64,000 nt of DNA from Cardiocondyla obscurior (GCF_019399895.1 NC_091864.1:9402001-9466000), one strand, 5' to 3'. Counted from the stretch's first letter, positions 22,633 to 35,530 are shown. The notes: generated by a model from the sequence alone, not told the origin. Translations and numbers: made by a program.

Positions 22633-23731
22633 AGCCCTACACTTCACGGCGCTTGTACCTTCCCGTGTAAAGGATATAGTCATCATCGCTCGCTTACGAT
22701 TAACAATTTTTCTACCCGAAGAGGCGGAGTTTCGCATCAGGTGTACGCGTGGTGGACAGGCTGGGGTAAGCATTGATTTACCGAGATACCTGCTCGCGAT
22801 GGCTTTATTTAGCCGGTAGTGCCTAGGAGCAAAGCTATTAATACATCGTTGATATTTTAGATCGACGTATTTTACCGGGGCTGACAGCAAAATAATAACT
22901 GAAATAAACGCGTTTAACCAAGGGGGATTAGTTTAATCAATTGCTAGCATTCTCTATCGTGGCTATTAAAGGTCAAAATGGTTTTGGATGGCTTTTAAAA
23001 ATAATTAAACAGAACCACGTGAAAATTAAACCTGTGTTACTTGCGCAATGTAAAAATAATAAATACAAATAGTGAGTTATAGTATCACGAAGTACTCGCC
23101 TTGATCGTAAGGAGAAATTTCCCGCTGCAATTTTCTTCGTTTGCACCGTCGTTTTGCGACCGTATTCCCACACCGTTGTTGCTTGACTGCTCGAGCCTTC
23201 TCGCAAGTACCTATAACGCCAACTGCGATCTCCACGTTGGTGTTTTCATCGCAATGAGCTCCTACAATGTGTCTTAGTTTTTTTTCTCCCCTCCTTACGA
23301 TCACGGGGAGATTCTCGGCTACAGTTTTTTTTTTTTTTTTTTTTTTTTTTACCCAACAACGAAACATATCAACCTCGCGGCGAGCAGTTCGTGGGAACGA
23401 CGCTCCACCTATTCCTCTGCCTGTTGCATTTTTAAAGAGGGCGCACAATTGTACCGTGGTCAAAAGTTTGGAAAGAAGTATGGGGGAGTACACCCCATGG
23501 TCTTTACGTATTCATTATTTGCAAAATTGCAGCCGCAAGTTATTTTTTCTTTTTCTTTTTTTCGCATAATGCACCGCAGAAATATTTAATAAGCTGAGAT
23601 TGCTCGATAAATCGATGACGTGGACCTGCCAGTTCGTATGTTGATTCGCGGATAAATTTCAGTATGGATTGAGTATCGACGGTTACGATTGACCGGCGAA
23701 GAGTTTTTTTTTTATCTTATTTAGGAGAAAC
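22633..23731. other. intergenic, OR-7 to OR-8
   Basis: OR-7 3' flank (conserved with OR-5/6 to about 22740), then the OR-8 leader. A poly-T run of about 26 lies at 23325-23350. No receptor exon found. Confidence 0.5.
23424..23590 (+). promoter_or_regulatory. conserved upstream module of OR-8
   Basis: TTGCATTTTTAAAG at 23424-23437 and AAATATTTAAT at 23580-23590, 156 bp apart; the second lies 152 bp before the start codon. First full copy of the module that precedes OR-8 to OR-19. Confidence 0.6.
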
Positions 23732-25769
23732 ATGGCGACGACCACTTTCAGCCGATTAGTCCGGTTCGGCCTTCATATTTACGGTATACGGCCGTACAAA
23801 ACGACGACTGTCGTATTCAGGGTGTACTGGGTTATAGCGTTGAGCATCGCCCAAACCTTTCAGTACCGGTACTGCGTATTGAACATTCACACGGACGATT
23901 TTTCCTCGTACATGGACGGGCTGAGCAGCGCGATGGCTTACTCCTTACTCTGCATTAAACTCATCATTCTTTGGACTCACCAACGGTAGGGCGTGTAAAA
24001 TCAAATATAAATCGTCTTACTATCAGCACCTGTCCGTTTAAAATATCGAAACCGCTATTTAAAAAGTAACAAATAATTACTTTCTTATTTTATTCGATTT
24101 TATTTCATCAGTCTAATCAAGAATTAAAAGTACACGCGCAAGTGCGTATCACGAGTCGCTCATTTCTTCAAGTTGCAAATTAATCTACGCAACAAACGAA
24201 AAACAGAATGCTAACGCGAATGGTGCAACTCTGATTCCTTTCGTAGAAAATTTTTCGATCTAATGCAAATGATATCCTTGGACTGGAAGGAAAACGACAC
24301 AACCAACTGCACATCCCGCATAATGACGAGGTCGAAAAAGCTCGCGCGTATCGCTTCGAGGTGTATTATTGGCGTGCAAGCTGTCTCCGTCTGTTTGTAT
24401 TCCACCAGTATAGTCGTTTCTGGGTACACCCCCGAAAAATTAGAACCGTACAATCGAGAGCTTATTTTAAAAATGGTGTTGCCGTTCAACATTAGCACGG
24501 AATTGATCTACGAGACAGTTCAACTCGTTCAGTTTTACAACATATTTTTCGTCGCATTCGGTATTACGTCTATCAATTCTATTCTTGTCACTTTGGTAAG
24601 CTTGCGTTGTGTGATATATTTGAAAATAAGTTAAACTAAAAAATTATTTATTACAAATAAGTTCTAATAATATTTTACAAGTTGTAATTTATTAAATTTT
24701 ATTTTATATATTTTTTATTCAATAATGACCTTAAAAAATAATTTTTAATTTTTTTTGAGAGAGAGAGAGATCATGTAGCTATAAACCTTAGATACTTCAC
24801 GTCTGCGGTCAAATTGACATTCTTCGATATCGCTTGACAAACATCTTTTCGAAAAATTCGGCGGACTCGGTAGACGACATCACGATGCAGAAATTAATTA
24901 TAAAGCACCAGCAAATTATTACGTTTGCGGAGAATATCGAGACTCTTTACACGTACATCGCGTTAATAATGCTCTTATCAGACACGATTATCATATGCTG
25001 CTTGGGATACATTATCGTCACCGTAAGTAACGTATTCAAAGTAATTTACAAACGCGGATATCATGCGTAAATGTCCAAAAACTGTTGTCAATTATTTACA
25101 TTCAAAATCTACCCGAGTAGAGTACTTTAAAAATTTTTTTTTTTTTTAAATTATTCTCTAAAAAAAATTAGCGAATATGTGTTCAATTAATTCATGCTAA
25201 ATCATTGTTGGCGTACGTCGACATTTCAGTCGCTTAACACACCGAATGTCATAGCCATCCTGATAAAGTGTATGCTATTCTATTTCGCGGTGAATTTCGA
25301 GGCATTCATATACTGTTTCGTCGGTGAATATCTGAGCGCCAAGGTTAGTGTCGAGGGAATAGTGGTAGCTTCATTGATTCGCGGTTATTTCAGTTTTAGA
25401 ATTCTCCCCTCGTTTTTTTTTTTTTTTTTTAGAGCAAAATGATCGGCGATGCGGCATACGACTCTCACTGGTATAATTTTCCAGCCAAAGAGAGCCGGAT
25501 GATATTGCTGCTCATTATGAGATCGCAGAAAAGGTTAACGATCACGAGTGGAAAAATTGTCGACCTTTCTTTGGAGCAGTTCACTAGCGTAAGAACAATA
25601 TTATGTTGTGTTATAAATAATTTATATATGTGTAATTTGCACATTATTATTATTAAATTATTATTTAATTTTTATTTCTTTTAAATTAATATCAAAATTT
25701 ATTTTTTTAATATTTTAGGTGGTCAAGGCATCGTTGTCATATATATCAGTATTATTAGCAATGTACTGA
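23732..25769 (+). CDS. OR-8: odorant receptor, six exons, 384 aa
   Basis: Coding exons: 23732-23985, 24247-24595, 24792-25022, 25230-25343, 25433-25588, 25719-25769, ending in TGA. Exon 1: FSRLVRFGLHIYGIRPYKTT, with Arg where nearly all relatives have Trp (GIWP), then TFQYRYCVLNI and MDGLSSAMAYSLL; exon 2: RKFFDLMQMISLDWKEND, KMVLPFNIST; exon 3: ILHVCGQIDILRYRLTNIF; exon 4: NFEAFIYCFVGEYLSAK; exon 5: AAYDSHWYNF, RSQKRLTITSGK; exon 6: KASLSYISVLLAMY. All splice sites are canonical and no frame break is seen, so the gene looks functional despite the motif change. Related to OR-9 and OR-10. Confidence 0.91.
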
Positions 25770-25990
25770 AAATAAATGATGCGTTGATAATGGTTGTAAC
25801 AATAGCATGAGATAATAGAGAGTAGTTAGTAGAATTAAATGTATTAAAAAAAATTAATGAACTAGATTTTTTTTTATTTTTTACTATTTTACCCTTTTCA
25901 CGCGAATTGCTAGTAAATTATATAGTACCATGTAAGATACATACATGTGTACTTTGTTGCAAAAAATGATTAAATATAATATAATTTTTT

Positions 25991-26034
25991 TAACGTAGAA
26001 AGAGCAAGAATAGATAACGCGTGTTCTCTGTAAA
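25991..26034. repeat. dispersed repeat, copy 1
   Basis: TAACGT-GAAAGAGCAAGAAT then ATAACGCGTG and CTCTGTAA, shared with 56031-56090 and more loosely 62938-62993. Homology with the third copy seems to extend upstream to an ACCATGTAAGAT-CATACAT string near 25928. Confidence 0.6.
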
Positions 26035-26543
26035 GTCTAGAAATAAAAAAACCTATCATTTTTAAGACTTTTTTTACATTATATTTTAATGGTTATCGGT
26101 CAACAAATTCGCGTTTGACATTTGCGTTTTATCAATATTTATATAGATATATATATTTTTTTTTATTGCTTTAGCGTGTAATATTAAATTTACTTTTCCA
26201 TTTTGCCAGAAAAATATTCAGATTCGTTGAAATAGCACGAAATAGATGTCACCATAGGCAATATTTCATAACGCACATAAAAAGAAGACTCATTTAAAAT
26301 CCATAAACCTCGTGCTTTTTTTTCTAGATATTCTACCTTGCATTGCCGTCTTTGTCGTATTACTTCCAATTTCCGACTACTTGCAACGCGAGTTATAAAC
26401 CACGGACAAAGCCCGTTTTCAGAGAAACACACCCCCAGTGATATGTTCGTTCGTCGTTCTCCCTTGCGACGCATCACAAACCCTCGGCAAGAACTTTTTA
26501 ACTTCGCGTCGTGCAGGTCATGGAAGCTGCACTCCCGAGGTCG

Positions 26544-26729
26544 TTGCATTTTTAAAGAAGGCACGCGGGTCATATTGTCCGTGGTCAGAAGCTCAACTTC
26601 GCGGGGGGAGAAGCGGCGTCCTCAACTTTTTTTTTTTTTACGTACGAGTTTTGCGATCGTCGATGAGATCGTTGCACGTGGTCCAAATCAAAGTTTTACC
26701 ATACGTGGCGATATAGAAATATTTAATGA
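26544..26729 (+). promoter_or_regulatory. conserved upstream module of OR-9
   Basis: TTGCATTTTTAAAG at 26544-26557, AAATATTTAATGA at 26717-26729, followed by a GATTGG box. The second element is 162 bp before the start codon. Confidence 0.6.
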
Positions 26730-26878
26730 GTGCTTGCACGATTGGCGGAACGTTCGACGACACGGAATTGCGTTCCTCTTGAAGGCTCCACCTCCTCGAG
26801 GTTTTCAGCGTGCAAAATTGTCGGGTGGTGTACGTCCCGAGCTACCCTTGGCCCGTTTTGCCGTCTCTCGCAGGAAGC

Positions 26879-28745
26879 ATGGAGACGAGTACCGTCAGTC
26901 GCTTGGTGAACATCGGTCTTCGTGCTTACGGCATCTGGCCGTATCTACCGTTCACCGTCTTAGTCCGATTCTTCTGGGTCGTGATCTTGAGCGTAGTACA
27001 AGTTTTTCAGTATCGGTACGTGGTGACACATTTTCAAAGAGGTAACTTCTCCGATTTGATGGATGGCGTGAGCAGTACCATGGCGTACAGTCTGTTGATC
27101 GTCAAGCTCAGTATTTTATGGGTAAATCAACGGTAAGAGACGTTTAATCGTCTTTATTATTTTCATTAGTTTGTTACGTCTATATTTAATCCGCGAGTAA
27201 TAATTATTTATTTGAGCAATAATTTTGCCGTTGACGCAACCTCTCTTAGAACGTTTTTCAACATATTGCAAATGATGGCGTTGGACTGGAAGAAGTGCGT
27301 TTTGACTGATTGTAGCCTGCGTATTACGATTAGTAGAGCCAAGCTCTCGCACCGCTTTTCCAACTATATTATCGTTCTTCAGTTAATTGCTATAATTTTG
27401 TACTGCTGCGGTGTGCTTGCCGTTAATACCGGCGATATTCAGAGACTGAACGTGTCCGCGCGGGAGCACATCTTGAAGATGAAACTACCGTTTCGAATCG
27501 ACACTTCTCCCATGTACGTGCTTACAATGGTCTTCGAGTTTATTCATCTCACAATGGTCGCCGGTGGAATTGCCTTGATAAACTCGCTCATCGTCATTCT
27601 GGTGAGTACGCGATGTCAATTAATAACGCGGATTTACGATCGAATGCTCTATTATTTTAAACGTGAAAAGCTAGATAGTGCACATCGGCGGTCAAATCGA
27701 TATACTTCGCGACTGGCTGCTAAAAACTTTTTCCAAAAACGTGGCGCACATTGTGGATAAAGTCACGATAAAGACGTTAATAGAGAAGCATCAGCAGATT
27801 ATCATATTTTCAAAGAACATTGAAAATCTATTCACGTATATCGTGCTGATGCTCTTCGTGTCGGATACTCTCATTATATGCTGTCTAGGATTTATTATCG
27901 TCACTGTGAGTAGCATGAGAAAAAAGCATCGCTTTATGAATTACACGATTTTTTTATCACGTAAAATTTTTAATTAAAATAAAAAGAATTATTAATATAA
28001 ATATTAATTTTGCCGCCCACATAATTTTTGATATTGCTCGTGAAAATCGTATGTTAAAAAAAAAGAACAAGTTAAAAGATGAAGAGAAACATATTGTTTT
28101 TAAATTATTACGTTCGATGTTATTACAGTCAATCGGTACGCCTAATGGACCAGCGATCTTAGTGAGGTCCGTATTATTTTACGTTGTGATAAACGTCGAG
28201 GCATTTACATATTGTTTCGCTGGTGAATACTTGAATGCTAAGGTTAGCGCTGACAGTACAGCGGCGCTAATACTTTTGATTATACAAGATCTAAAAATTA
28301 CCTCTTTCTTTTAGGGTAAAATGATTGGAGACGCGGCTTACGATTCTCTCTGGTACGACGGCACGACCAAAAAGAGTCGAATTGTGTTATTTATTATTCT
28401 GAGATCGCAGAAACAATTAACTATTACAATTGGAAAAATCATGGATCTTTCCTTGGAACGGTTTGCTAGTGTAAGATTTCTATAAAATATTATTAGAAGA
28501 TTTTTAACGAATGCTACATATTGAATATTAATATTAAAAGATTTTTTTTATTAAAAAATTGTAGATTTTTTTATGGAGTATTTAATTAAAAATAACATTT
28601 TTTTAAGTCAATTTTTAAAATTAGCTTTATGTAATTAATTATTAATATTTTATATTACGTATTTGTGATACGTTATTATTAATTAATATTATAGGTTGTG
28701 AAGGCATCGGCGTCATATGTTTCCGTTTTATTAGCAATGAATTAA
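26879..28745 (+). CDS. OR-9: odorant receptor, six exons, 385 aa
   Basis: Coding exons: 26879-27132, 27250-27601, 27675-27905, 28129-28242, 28315-28470, 28695-28745, ending in TAA. The start at 26879 (METSTVSRLVNIGLRAYGIWP) aligns with OR-8; the frame is open upstream but has no matching sequence. Exon 1: VFQYRYVVTHF, MDGVSSTMAYSLL; exon 2: MALDWKKC, KMKLPFRIDTSPMY; exon 3: IVHIGGQIDILRDWL; exon 4: CFAGEYLNAK; exon 5: AAYDSLWYDG, RSQKQLTITIGK; exon 6: KASASYVSVLLAMN. Intron 2 (73 bp) ends AAAGCTAG with almost no polypyrimidine tract, so its acceptor is weak but is the only one that keeps frame. AATAAA at 28806. Confidence 0.91.
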
Positions 28746-29831
28746 GTCATGATAATACCATAATCGCATTTGGTATTAGCATGAAGTAATGGCACAAACT
28801 TGCGAAATAAATAATAAATCAATCTCAGTGGTAACAATTTTATACTTAAAAAAATATTGTATTTATTTCGTACGGTTAAATTGATTTATTTCTCTAATGC
28901 ATAAATTAAAATCTTGACAAAAATATTACACAATTTTAACGTAATCAGTTATTTCTTCAGACATTCGTGACGTCCAAAGAACATTAAAATGCTTATGCAA
29001 GAGCTTTTTGTGAAAGATTAACATAAGCTCTCTGGATTTTACGATATTTTTTTAAAGCTTATACTACGCTTGCTACCGTTTGCGAGAAACACCGCTGGTA
29101 ATGGAATATAAAACTTCACTCAGCACTTTCGTCTCCCCGTTTCCCGCTTCCGACTTACTTTTTCACGATTATTGCGCGCAACCTGTATCTGACGTGTACC
29201 AGCTCTGTCCGAAATCGCCTGATTTACATGCATCGCGAGAATAAGTTGCGAACCGTATGCACACGATACACCTACTGCATACGCGCGGGAGAGAATATCT
29301 CACAATATTAAGGAAACGAAGCTTCGAAAAAAAAAAAAAAAAAAGAAACTTTTATTCCTCCCGTCTTCCCTCTTCCTCAAAAATATTCTCCCCTATTCAC
29401 GGAAATGCAAAACTTTTTCTACGGTCACCGAACGTAGGTTTAATGTCCTGTGCACGTTTGCATGCTGCTATCTGTATTTGTTGAATTTTTAAAGAACATG
29501 ACGCATCGCGCGCTACATTATTTCGCCCGAGAATTCGAGATAGTCGACCACCCGGAAACTTTTTTTTTCTTTCTTTCCCCCTCGTCGACAATGGTACACG
29601 CAATCTGTGCACGTCGCGATCAAAATATTTAATAAGCCGCGGGACCGTGGGAGGGTAAACTCCACTCGTGCTCTCTTTCGAGCTCTCAGTTCGCAGGAAG
29701 ATGCTACATCGTGCACGTCGATTGATCACACACTTTTTGTAGCGCCGTCAAAAATTCTTTTGTCGAAACCGAGAGTGCAGACAGAGTGTGGAGGCAGGAG
29801 AAAAATCTATATGTAGAATAATAATAGAAAT
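28746..29831. other. intergenic, OR-9 to OR-10
   Basis: AT-rich 3' flank, then a poly-A tract near 29328-29344 and the OR-10 leader with an AAAACTTTTT string near 29409. No receptor remnant. Confidence 0.5.
29481..29635 (+). promoter_or_regulatory. conserved upstream module of OR-10
   Basis: TTGAATTTTTAAAG at 29481-29494 and AAATATTTAATAA at 29623-29635; 142 bp apart, second element 209 bp from the start. Confidence 0.55.
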
Positions 29832-32108
29832 ATGAAAGTGGAAAAGGCGGTTAGTCGGACGTTAGAAATTTATCTGCGAATTTTTGGCATCTGGCCGAAC
29901 ACGTCGGGCATTTTGCTACTGAGGGTGTTTTGGACCGTGATGATCGCATTCGAGCAGATTTTTCAATACCGATACATTGTAATGCGGTATCATTCGATTG
30001 ATTTCTCGAAAGTGATAGATGTTTTAAGTGCGGCAATGACTTACACGATATTTTCGTTTAAGCTCGTCATTTTCTGGTACAAACAGCGGTGAGATATGCA
30101 ACGGTAGAAAGTGACGCGCGGCATCGGTGAAAAATTTACTTTAAATATTGTTTGACTCGATTATATTTTATAATATTGTTCGACAACAGCAGTAAGTTAA
30201 TACGTAAATTTAATATGCCGATTCAACAATTACTTTGATCAATAAAATTTATTTGGCAATTGCAAGTGCAAACAATGTAATTAAGCTAAATTAAAGACAA
30301 ATTACTATAATAAATTAATTATTGTTTACAAAGAGGAAATAAACATGCACGCACGAGTGAAATTATTGTGCAATGATAAATTTTTCATCGATGATTCATG
30401 TAACGCTTCGTTGCAGCCCCGCTACTGCCGATTATGACTATTGAAAACCATTTGTAGAACGCTCAGCAGGATATTAACTATGATGGCGATCGATTGGGAA
30501 AAGTGCACCAGGACGAAATTCAGCATGTTCGCGACGACATGCAATGCCAAGCTGTCGCAGCGCCTCGTTAACATGACGGTGATCATTTATTCGGGAACTG
30601 TAATTTTTTACAGCATCGGCGTTATTTTTCAACAAACGAATAATGACTCAGCCACCAACGGAACCAAGCAGTTCATCCTGGACATGGACTTGCCATTTGA
30701 CGCTAATCAAAGATTCATTTACGAATCGGTCATAGTTGTACAATTTATTCATTTGTTGCTGTGCGCCGACGGCATGGGTTTGTTGAACATCGTACTAATT
30801 AATCTGGTAAGTTCCGTCATGTAGAAATTAATTCTTTAATCACATTTATTATAAATAAAAATTAATTACTTAAATCGCATCAAGTAATTTCACGATATTT
30901 TATTAATCATTATCTCTCGATCAGTGAAATATGCAGTACCGCCTATATTAGATGTAATTGTATAACTGATTAATTTACGTTGCTTATCGATTAAAAAAAA
31001 AATATAGCGTAGCGTAAATTTAATCCGGGTATTCAAACTTCTTTTTCTACCATCTCTGTTACGTACCGGCGGTAGAAAGGAATGCACATTTTAGGTATTA
31101 CATATAAGCGGTCAAATCGATATCCTCCGTAATAGTTTGATGGAAGTATTTCCAAAGAAGAAGAAGCGCAGCCCGAGTCGTTTTACGATAAAGGAAATAA
31201 TAAAAAAGCATCAGGAAATTATCGCCTTTTCAGAGCAGGTCGAAGATTTGTATTCGTATATCGCGATGGTGCTATTCGTAACGGACACTTTGATAATCTG
31301 CGGCTTGGGTTTTACAATTGTCGCGGTAAGCGATTTCAATTAATTCCGCGGTTAAAAAGAATCAATATATATATATATATATATAAAACTGGGCCGTCGA
31401 ATCCCTGGAGTAAAAAAGAATTAATTGACATTTTCAGCTATGCATTATTTTATCATTTATCTATGTTCTCTTAAAATATTTCTTAAAATTTTAGTCGATT
31501 GGTGAACCAAATGCATCTAAAAATATTATTAGAAACATCATGTTCTACTTCGTTATGAATATGGAAGCGTTTATATATTGCTTTGCTGGAGAATATTTGA
31601 GCGTTAAGGTTAAAACATTGAACGTTAAGTACTAATATTTTATATATGTATAATAAGTGCATAGAATATAATGTGATTTTTTTACGTTATAAAATTTAAT
31701 AGAGCAAAAGTATCGGAGACGCTGCATACGATTCTCTCTGGTACGAATCAGATTGCAAAGACAATCAAATAGTATTGTTGTTAATAATGAGATCGCAGAA
31801 CCAATTAGTCATTACAATTGGAAAAGTAATGAACTTGTCTCTAGAACGATTCAGTAGTGTAAGTCTATTTGAAACTTGTTCCGCGAAACATTTATAAATT
31901 CCACCCTGTCCATTATTTCGCCGATAATTATCCCGGGCCAGTTACAAAATAGAAAACGAGTTATCTCTTGATATACATATAAACAAATTAATACCATCAA
32001 TTAATTTTCATTATTAGCCAACTAACGTAATACAATAATCAAATAATATTCTTGCAGATTGTGAAAGCTTCGGCTTCCTACCTGTCGGTCCTACTTGCAA
32101 TGACTTGA
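29832..32108 (+). CDS. OR-10: odorant receptor, six exons, 385 aa
   Basis: Coding exons: 29832-30088, 30458-30806, 31095-31325, 31495-31608, 31703-31858, 32058-32108, ending in TGA. Intron 1 is 369 bp, AT-rich, empty. Exon 1: VSRTLEIYLRIFGIWPNTSG, IFQYRYIVMRY; exon 2: RTLSRILTMMAIDWEKC, LDMDLPFDANQ in place of LKMELPFE; exon 3: VLHISGQIDILRN followed by a Lys-rich loop (PKKKKRSPSR) unlike its neighbours; exon 4: CFAGEYLSVK; exon 5: AAYDSLWYESD, RSQNQLVITIGK; exon 6: KASASYLSVLLAMT. The basic loop would be intracellular in the usual OR topology. Third member of the OR-8/9/10 group and the most divergent. Confidence 0.91.
31364..31385. repeat. (AT)n microsatellite
   Basis: Short AT dinucleotide run in intron 3 of OR-10. 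Confidence 0.85.
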
Positions 32109-33516
32109 ACCGAAGCTGCATTGTATTTAGGTCAAACTTTTTACAGAGCATTTAACATCTGTATAGCCACAAAAAATTTGCATATGAATGAATTGCAATA
32201 TAAAAGTGACGTAAACTGTTGGAGTTTTATTTAACGTTTACCTTCACGTGCGTGCGCACTTGCACGCGTGTATGCATTTCAATCGGGAGCAAGAATAAAA
32301 CTTGGGACGGCAGGGGTGTGGATCGATGACTCAAAATACGCAATGTTTGTCAGATGAAGTCGAACAATGCGACCTAGTGCCGCCTGACTCTGCCGTCGCG
32401 GCATTGTTAGCTCCACTTTGCAAGCTTCGGTAATTTTTTTTCATATTTTCCCGCAGGTCTTTTATTCGAACATTATACACTTGCCGCGCGCGCCGGCGTC
32501 TTGCATTTTTAAGTCTTATAATTTGCCACCGTCGCATTACTCTATCGAGTGAGAGAAAGAAAGAAAGAATTCTTACTTTGACTTGTTATACTTCTTTGTA
32601 ATTTTGTAATTTTAATGCCATAATTACAATCGGACGTTTTACGTGTATTTATTTTCTGGTCGTGTCGAGAGCCTACTCAAGCTCAGCAAATACAAAAGAC
32701 AGAAGAAGTGTATTTATTTGTGGGAGGCATTAATAAATTATAAATAACGAGATGTCAAAGGGTCGTATAAGTAATTCGCTCACTCGATTCGTAATCATTT
32801 CGTATTCACTTCGTGCCATTTTCATATTTCTGTATTTTATTTTATTTTTTTCTTTTTTATTTCACCGTGACTTTGAATGTACTCGCGTACGCCGTTTTCA
32901 CTCTGAATTATTAAAGTAAATAAGTCACGTATACACCCTGAGTACTTGATGCAGAAGGCAACCTTCGATAGGCGGTTTCCTTTCTTAAAAGCGGTTACTC
33001 ACGAGAAGTTAAGACTTTATAGCAGTTCAACGACATGTTGTGCACAATTATCCAGCCAATTTCTCTATCTTTTTCCCTCGAATCTCTTTTCCATTCTCTG
33101 AAAGACTTTTCCGAGGATCGTCGAGTGCGACTCCCCACCGGACGTACGTGCATCTCCGCGTGCAGATCATTACGTATTTACGTAAATTATTCCCATCACC
33201 TATGGAGGGGTGAACGCAAGGCGACTTTGTTCGCTTCCCTTTCTTTTTTTTCTTTTTTCAAATTACAAGAACCTATTTCGTCGTGATGCGCATGCGACCG
33301 CATAAAAATATTTAATGATCAATCGATTAATCGTCCAGGCGCTATTATTTCGCGATGCTCCCGGAATCGTTCAGTCTCCATGCAAATTTTCCACGACTCA
33401 GATCAAACCGCGGTCGAAGAGTGCAATTTTAGCGAGATAGCACGTGCCTCTTAAGTCACGACGAGAGGATATTTAGGCTTCGATGTCCTAGCTTGTAAAT
33501 AATAGAGAAAGAAATA
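32109..33516. other. intergenic, OR-10 to OR-11
   Basis: Longest spacer inside the 23-57 kb part. An isolated TTGCATTTTTAAG element stands at 32501-32513, more than 1 kb from the OR-11 start and about 670 bp from that gene's own module, so it may be a leftover leader. No coding remnant recognised. Confidence 0.5.
33168..33318 (+). promoter_or_regulatory. conserved upstream module of OR-11
   Basis: CATTACGTATTTACG at 33168 is a diverged form of the CATTGCATATTTAAG element of OR-12/13; AAATATTTAATGA follows at 33306-33318, 211 bp before the start. Confidence 0.5.
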
Positions 33517-35390
33517 ATGGCGAGCAAACGTACGATCAACCGGACGGTGGAACTTATGTTGATCATGTTCGGCGTTTGGCCGGGTATATCATGCGTGATA
33601 CTCTACCGAGTGTTTTGGCTAATTACGCTGGCGATTAACGAGTTTCTCCACTACCAATACTTCGTGACGCATTTTCACTTCGACAATCTCTTTAACCTGA
33701 TGGACTGTCTGAGCAGCTTCTTGGCCCACGTGAAGCTAACCGTAAAGCTGATTATCTTTTCGTTGAAGCAGCGGTAAGCGGCGGCTAACAAATTAAGTAA
33801 TTAATTTTACGCGGCGAAAAAGGGAATTAATACTGTAAATATTGTTGCGTAAATACGCGGGAGTTACCGGACGTTTGATTATTCGTAGAAAATTCATGGA
33901 GATCCTGTCTACGATGGCGGAAGACTGGACCGACTGCGATAACGGCGTGGCGTTACGCGAAACGGAGATCAAAGCGAAGCTATCGAGTCGCATTTGTAAT
34001 GGTTTAATTATTCTTCACACAATCGGCGCGCTCGCGTACGTCATTGGTATTTTGCTGGCCGATGCCGACGTCACCGATCGAACGGCCGAACTGCCTCTCA
34101 TGATGAAAATGGAGTATCCCTTCACCGTGGACACGCAACGCAAATACAGGCTCGTATTAGCTACGCAATTCGTTTTCGTGGTGGTGTGCGCTTGGGGAGC
34201 GGCTTTATTCAACGCTTTGTTTCTAACTCTGGTAACCTGCATCTACATAAGCAAGTATCATAAGCAGAATATTATCAAATTCGTTACGCTCGACGCCGAT
34301 GTATTAACATAAATTTTACATATAAATATTAAGATGCGTGTTCGAGAAAAATAAAAAGTTGAGTTCTAATTCGCTCGTCTGCTTCTTAATAAATTTATTT
34401 GTGGTAATATTATTATTTAAAATAATATTTAAATATTAAAATAAATAATTGTTCTAACGTTATCGTAAATGGCCGAGGTTTAATTTACAGACATTGCACG
34501 TGGTCAGTCAAATAAATATCATGCTGTATGGGTTGACGGAAATTGGATTTAAAGACGCCAAGGAAACCCGTGACTCGTTCTTTACCGTCGCGACGAGAAT
34601 TATTCGGAAACATCAAAAGATTATCACATTGTCCGAAAATATTGAGAACCTTTATTCGTACATTGCCTTGCTGCAATTCATATCGAATACGGTGATGATG
34701 TGTTCCTTAGGATTTCTCATGGTAACCGTAAGTGAAAAAAAAAGTATATTTTTATGTAAAAATTTAATGTATAAAACTATATGTTCCGCTTTAAAATCAA
34801 TTGTATTAATTATTTGTATCACTTATTATTCTCTACAATAATTTATTTTAATAATTGTGCTCACATACGATGTTATTTCTCACTTTTCGTAAGTGACAAG
34901 TATATTAACTTCCATTCTTTTATAACGTTAGGCAATTGGGAGCCCCGACGCCACTGAACAAATAGTGAGATCCCTTTTATTTTATACCGTAACAATTCTG
35001 GAAGCATTTATATTCTGTTTCTCCGGAGAATATCTCAGCAATAAGGTTGGCAACAAAAGATTATTACTAAATGCGATTGCGGTACTAAACTAATATTATA
35101 AATTCTACAAAATTGCTGTTTTCATTCTCTTCATCCTTGTAGAGCAAAGCCATCGGAAACGCGGCGTACAATTCCGCTTGGTACAATATGAAAAGCTCGG
35201 ACAGTCGCGTTTTATTATTTATTATTTTGAGATCGCAGAGGCAATTAAAGCTTACGGCCGGCAAGATGATGGTGCTCTCATTAGACTCCTTCACAAGTGT
35301 AAGATATATGAAAAATTAAAGAACGTTTCTATCGTAGTTCGAGATGAATTTCTCTATCGCACGAAATATTTTACGTAGATTTATTGCATA

Positions 35391-35423
<33 letters not shown>

Positions 35424-35530
35424 CAATAAATGTAACGCACGTATATTCTGCTTTAGTAATAGAAGCAATATTGTTATAGATCATGAAGGCTTCAGGATCC
35501 TATTTATCGGTACTCCTGGCAATGAAATAA
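33517..35530 (+). CDS. OR-11: odorant receptor, six exons, 385 aa
   Basis: Coding exons: 33517-33773, 33889-34231, 34491-34727, 34932-35045, 35143-35298, 35480-35530, ending in TAA. Exon 1: TINRTVELMLIMFGVWPGIS, FLHYQYFVTHF, MDCLSSFLAHVK, the signature of the OR-11 to OR-18 group; exon 2: RKFMEILSTMAEDWTDC, KMEYPFTVDTQ; exon 3: TLHVVSQINIMLYGL; exon 4: GSPDATEQIV, FCFSGEYLSNK; exon 5: NAAYNSAWYNMKS, RSQRQLKLTAGK; exon 6: KASGSYLSVLLAMK, Gly replacing Ala in the first groups. Intron 5 has an ATT repeat. Sister of OR-12. Confidence 0.92.
35391..35423. repeat. (ATT)n microsatellite
   Basis: Trinucleotide ATT run of about 33 bp in intron 5 of OR-11. Confidence 0.9.

Larger units (their letters stand above)
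25770..26878. other. intergenic, OR-8 to OR-9
   Basis: AT-rich 3' flank with one copy of a dispersed repeat (about 25925-26034), then the OR-9 leader from about 26335. No coding remnant. Confidence 0.5.

Noticed and set aside
26338..27045. 235-codon frame over the OR-9 leader and exon 1
   Set aside because: It overlaps OR-9 exon 1 in another frame and is Arg/Ser-rich out-of-frame translation; the receptor reading has homologues and splice sites.
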